Shown here one piece after another: positions 40,176 through 43,254 of a stretch of 43,254 bases of DNA. The stretch's first letter is position 1; each line of letters starts with the position of its first letter. The notes beneath the pieces are model-generated. The model was not told where the DNA came from and did not search any database. It saw only the letters and a list, made by a program, of their open reading frames with translations. Source of the DNA: an uncultured Crocinitomix sp. (lineage in GTDB: Bacteria > Bacteroidota > Bacteroidia > Flavobacteriales_D > Crocinitomicaceae); the NCBI GenBank assembly GCA_937136425.1, contig CAKZON010000106.1, positions 1 to 43,254 of the forward strand. The letters run 5' to 3'. The position numbers and the translations under genes were made by a program.

Positions 40176-41114
40176 CTACTTGGAAACGACAAAATTCATG
40201 ATTAATTGCGCCGCTTCTGTTGCTTTTTCCTCTGGAACTAAATGACCTGTTGGTAATAAATGTAAGTCTTCTTGTTTGATGTTAAAATGTGACATAATTA
40301 GAGAAGACTGAGGTGTCCACTTTAGTCCTTTATCTAGTTCTCCCCAAATAACTGCAACGGGGCCATTAAATTCTGGCAAGTGATTTTTTTCTACTACAGA
40401 CATTTCAAACATATGAATATAATGCGCAAATATGGCTTCTGTTTTACCAGAGATTACAGCCTCCTCATATCCATTTAATTCTGACTGACTCAATTTTGTA
40501 TCCACTAAATTATCCTCAATAAGCTTGGTAACAAAAGACCCTTTTTTCAATCCTAGGCGTTGCATTGTCAATCCTAATTTCGCTGTTAAACCAATTTCAA
40601 CCTGGTTTTTCCAGTTTACACCATTAGGGTTTAAGATGGTATTCATTAAAACAAGATGATTAATACAGTTGGGATTTTGTCTTAATTCTTCTGCCGTCCA
40701 AAGACTAGCAGCATCATGAATTACCTGAGTCCATGAAGAAATTTCGAGATGCTCCATCAACTCTAACAATCGCCGAGCATGGTTTTGTGGCGAGTATAAT
40801 CCTTTTCCGGTTGGGCTATCACTATTACCAAAACCTAACATGTCTGGCACAATAACACGGTATCCGTTTGCTGATAATTTTGGAATCATTTTACGATAAA
40901 GCCAACCTGAAGTTGGAACGCCGTGTAACAAAACAATTGGAATTCCTTCTCCTTCATCAATGAATTTTATTACACCATCTGATGAATTATAACACTGTTG
41001 CTTCGCTGTAAAGTTGGTATATAATACAGAATCTACATTTGCAGATGCTTTATTTGCAAAACTAGCTACGAATAGTGTTACGAATAAAAAAAGATATGAA
41101 TAAGTCGGTCTCAA
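40176..41114 (-). CDS. Exported alpha/beta hydrolase with Asp at the nucleophile position
   Basis: A 312-residue alpha/beta-fold hydrolase with a signal peptide (cleavage near NKASAN). The oxyanion segment is HGVPTSGWLY (64-73). The nucleophile elbow reads VIHDAASLW with Asp134, as in haloalkane dehalogenases and epoxide hydrolases, but the usual W-G after the Asp is A-A. Later motifs are VIWGELDKGL (acid) and His291 in PTGHLVPEE. The reaction could be hydrolytic dehalogenation or epoxide opening, or something else (inference). It overlaps the two-TM gene by 4 bp and directly precedes the GNAT gene. Confidence 0.86.
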   Translation of the reverse strand: MRPTYSYLFLFVTLFVASFANKASANVDSVLYTNFTAKQQCYNSSDGVIKFIDEGEGIPIVLLHGVPTSGWLYRKMIPKLSANGYRVIVPDMLGFGNSDSPTGKGLYSPQNHARRLLELMEHLEISSWTQVIHDAASLWTAEELRQNPNCINHLVLMNTILNPNGVNWKNQVEIGLTAKLGLTMQRLGLKKGSFVTKLIEDNLVDTKLSQSELNGYEEAVISGKTEAIFAHYIHMFEMSVVEKNHLPEFNGPVAVIWGELDKGLKWTPQSSLIMSHFNIKQEDLHLLPTGHLVPEEKATEAAQLIMNFVVSK

Positions 41115-41383
41115 TTGTTTGCTTTGGTTCGAAGATAGTAATTTCGAATAATGTAAAGCCCTAGCGCTACTAGAAGAATAGTTGCAGCTAAATATAATTT
41201 AGCATAAAATGAATAATCTTGCTGAGCCGCACGATTAAGTTGACCAAAAAAAGGATTGTCAAGGTGCCCCTCTAAAACGTTTGATTTGTACGAGGCATTA
41301 TACCACAATCCTCCAAATATGCTTGCTATCAAAATACTTGCGATTCCTACCCATTGATTGCTCAAGAATGATTTATTACTCAT
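41111..41383 (-). CDS. Small two-helix membrane protein
   Basis: A 90-residue protein with membrane helices at about residues 11-28 and 61-82 and a polar loop containing NPFFGQLNRAAQQD. No family recognised. It is coupled to the alpha/beta hydrolase by an ATGA overlap and lies 24 bp after the 494-residue gene, within a continuous minus-strand cluster. Confidence 0.7.
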   Translation of the reverse strand: MSNKSFLSNQWVGIASILIASIFGGLWYNASYKSNVLEGHLDNPFFGQLNRAAQQDYSFYAKLYLAATILLVALGLYIIRNYYLRTKANN

Positions 41384-41407
41384 GTTTTTATTATAATCTG
41401 GTTTTAC

Positions 41408-42892
41408 TTAATACTTCGTAATCACCTTTACATCAACTTCAAATTTATCCAAAGGTTTTGTAATAGTGATCAATTGATTTTTAGACATGTGCATAATTGT
41501 CTCCGTTTTATGATATTCGGTAAAGTTCAATTTATCCTCATCAGTAAAAGTTTTAAAACGAAAGTGACTTCTCACAATTCCACTTGAATCTTTATACTCA
41601 ATAATTTGCGGCATCTCACCTTTATATATCCGAACGCCTTCCAATTGCGGCTGTACGGTCATAGTCTGATTAGGATTCAAGCAATAAAATAATGGCTCAG
41701 AAAATCCCCACTTTTGAGCAATAACAACGATCCTTTGCTCAGTTTCATTTTTGATATCCAAATCGCTTTCACCATCTCCACGAACAACAGTTTGTCCATC
41801 TGCCAAATGCGTTGCTGGCAAATTAAAACTAATGTTCTGCTCTGAAACAATTTCTATAGAATCTGAATGTAAGAACAACATTAAATCCACAAAATTCTGA
41901 TCCTTTGGTAAATTAAGGTTTACATAATTAGGACTATCACTTGTATCTGCCAAAATGTTTTTAAAATTTTCTGACATTTTAAACTCTGGCTTATTGCCGT
42001 CAGTATTTATAAGCACCTTGACTGAATAAAAAATAACTAGAACTATAATCCATCCTAAATAACTAAACTTTCCTGTTTCACTCTTTGTTTTCAGTCGCGT
42101 ATTAACTAAAGTGCCGCCTCTGCCTTTTGGTTTACCAGGTGGATACTGTTCCTCTATCACACCTGCTTTTCTTGCAATAGCTCGATTTTGTTTCAATACA
42201 TCCTTTGTGTTTGCATCCACGGCTTCAAAAGCACCAATGGCAAATAAAATACGTACGTACCACACTTTGTTAGTAATATACTCTAGTGTTGTATTTAAAA
42301 GCATTGCAATATCAGTCTCAAACTGAATGGCTCCTAATTTATTTAAACAGCGATAAAAAAATGGATTAGTAGCAGCAATTGTTTTCCCCTCAATTCCTTT
42401 AGATCCTAGGCGCATGGATTCAATCATAAAATCAACCCTTTGCTCCAGTCTTTTGCTAATTATTTCTAATAATTCAGCACTTAAAACAGAACTAAAACAT
42501 AGCAATGAACTAAGTCCATAAAAGTGATCTTCTCGCAAACAGTTTTCTACGTAGGCTTTAAATACTTCTTCAAACCCCTCCTCCAAAAAACGCGTAAAAT
42601 CTTCATCAAAATTTAGCGGTGGAACTTGTGTTTGAAATACGTAAACAAATGCATTCTCATCACGTAAAATAGAAAGTAGTGGTTTAAATTCGCTCCGAAA
42701 TAATATAGCTAAATTGTCTTTTTCTTTTCGTAATGTTGTCACAATTTGGATCACCTCATTACCGCTCAGGTTATCGTCCATTCTAACTTGCGCCTTAAGC
42801 TTCTTCTCAATTCTAATAATATCCTGTTCAGTAAGTTCTGCAATCTCCTCAACAGGGATACCTAAATTTTCTATTTGCTTAATTAACGACAT
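41408..42892 (-). CDS. Large protein of unknown function: helical head, one TM, exported beta domain
   Basis: A 494-residue protein. Residues 1-240 are helical and cytosolic-looking, rich in Leu and Glu; 251-275 form a Lys/Gly/Pro-rich linker; 276-295 are a membrane helix (FSYLGWIIVLVIFYSVKVLI); and 300-494 are a beta-rich outer part. The last 110 residues (NETEQRIVVIAQKWGFSEP, FYCLNP, RIYKGEMPQIIEYKD, SHFRFK) recur in the next upstream gene. I recognise no family. It sits in a cluster with a two-TM protein, hydrolase and GNAT, suggesting one envelope operon (inference). Confidence 0.72.
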   Translation of the reverse strand: MSLIKQIENLGIPVEEIAELTEQDIIRIEKKLKAQVRMDDNLSGNEVIQIVTTLRKEKDNLAILFRSEFKPLLSILRDENAFVYVFQTQVPPLNFDEDFTRFLEEGFEEVFKAYVENCLREDHFYGLSSLLCFSSVLSAELLEIISKRLEQRVDFMIESMRLGSKGIEGKTIAATNPFFYRCLNKLGAIQFETDIAMLLNTTLEYITNKVWYVRILFAIGAFEAVDANTKDVLKQNRAIARKAGVIEEQYPPGKPKGRGGTLVNTRLKTKSETGKFSYLGWIIVLVIFYSVKVLINTDGNKPEFKMSENFKNILADTSDSPNYVNLNLPKDQNFVDLMLFLHSDSIEIVSEQNISFNLPATHLADGQTVVRGDGESDLDIKNETEQRIVVIAQKWGFSEPLFYCLNPNQTMTVQPQLEGVRIYKGEMPQIIEYKDSSGIVRSHFRFKTFTDEDKLNFTEYHKTETIMHMSKNQLITITKPLDKFEVDVKVITKY

Positions 42893-42916
42893 TTTATTTT
42901 CTCAACCCAATAATCT

Positions 42917-43254
42917 CTACAACTCTTCTTTTTTGAGAACAAAACTACTATTCTCTAATTCAATTCTGATTTCAGTTTTAGAAGATTTGTTGTTAACTGG
43001 ATTTATGTGATGGTAGAAATTGAAGTTTTGCTCATTTTCAACACTAAAATTATTAAACCTAAAGTGTGATAATGTATCTCCTTGAGCATTTACATATTTT
43101 ATAATTTGGGGGACGCTACCAGCATAAAATCTAATTCCCATTAAAAGGTCAGGTATTTTTATGCTTTCTTTTGGAGACAAACAATAAAAATTGGACGTAA
43201 AATTTCCAAAATGATGCGCGATCAACATCAAATTAAATTCAGTTTCGTTTTTTA
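42917..43254 (-). CDS. Partial gene, homologue of the C-terminal domain of the downstream protein
   Basis: The frame is open from the right edge to the stop at 42917, so the start lies outside the window; about 112 codons are seen. The start KNETEFNLMLIAHHFG matches KNETEQRIVVIAQKWG of the next gene. FYCLSP, GIRFYAGSVPQIIKY, SHFRFNNF and FNFYHH also match its FYCLNP, GVRIYKGEMPQIIEY, SHFRFKTF and FTEYHK. It is therefore a tandem paralogue, 24 bp upstream. Whether it has the same helical head and membrane helix cannot be seen. Confidence 0.75.
   Translation of the reverse strand, partial: KNETEFNLMLIAHHFGNFTSNFYCLSPKESIKIPDLLMGIRFYAGSVPQIIKYVNAQGDTLSHFRFNNFSVENEQNFNFYHHINPVNNKSSKTEIRIELENSSFVLKKEEL

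Overview
The window is a low-GC chromosomal segment from a member of the Bacteroidota, most likely Flavobacteriales and perhaps near Crocinitomicaceae; the rank below phylum is inference. The evidence is type A and type B type IX secretion (T9SS) C-terminal domains, SprB-like and PKD/Ig-like surface repeats, many lipoproteins, the conserved block folP / DUF1599 / DoxX-like / tpiA / prmA, promoters of the TTG...TAnnTTTG type, and A-rich leaders without Shine-Dalgarno sites. I see no tRNA, rRNA, CRISPR array, insertion sequence or prophage. Both ends cut genes: prmA on the left and an unrecognised minus-strand gene on the right.

Layout. 1-3594 is a minus-strand housekeeping operon (DUF1599, DoxX/thioredoxin-like, tpiA, prmA), divergent from folP. 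4457-5778 holds three tandem DUF1573 genes, followed by recQ. 8432-10133 holds a small cytosolic protein and two paralogous one-pass proteins with a Cys-rich head. 10286-15051 is a run of small plus-strand genes, many touching or overlapping: Coq4-like, two TfoX/YjbR-like proteins, a PPOX flavoprotein, DUF1801, two lipoproteins, a membrane protein and an SGNH hydrolase. 15207-18007 has a cobalamin-type radical SAM protein and a helical partner with its own promoter. 18008-19919 has an FKBP lipoprotein, a small outer-membrane protein and a triple tail-collar protein.

19926-23792 is the methionine branch: metX, hom and metZ on the minus strand behind a clear SAM-I riboswitch and a long leader. 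VF530 diverges from it. 24318-25967 is the most unusual unit: a 410-residue acidic protein ending in twelve 11-residue repeats with Trp every 11 residues, followed 18 bp later by a basic 132-residue protein with two Nif11-like segments. A strong intrinsic terminator closes it.

26165-37130 is rich in cell-surface and envelope genes: an SprB-repeat protein, a type B T9SS adhesin, an S41 peptidase-like protein, a CotH-like T9SS protein, lipoproteins, a YD-repeat-like exported protein and a methyltransferase. 37285-43254 has a calcium-loop membrane protein plus an M15 peptidase lipoprotein, a TTCAATG heptamer array, ywbE with a lipoprotein, and a minus-strand cluster of GNAT, alpha/beta hydrolase, a two-TM protein and two tandem homologues of unknown function.

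All calls are made by eye from motifs; no database search was run.
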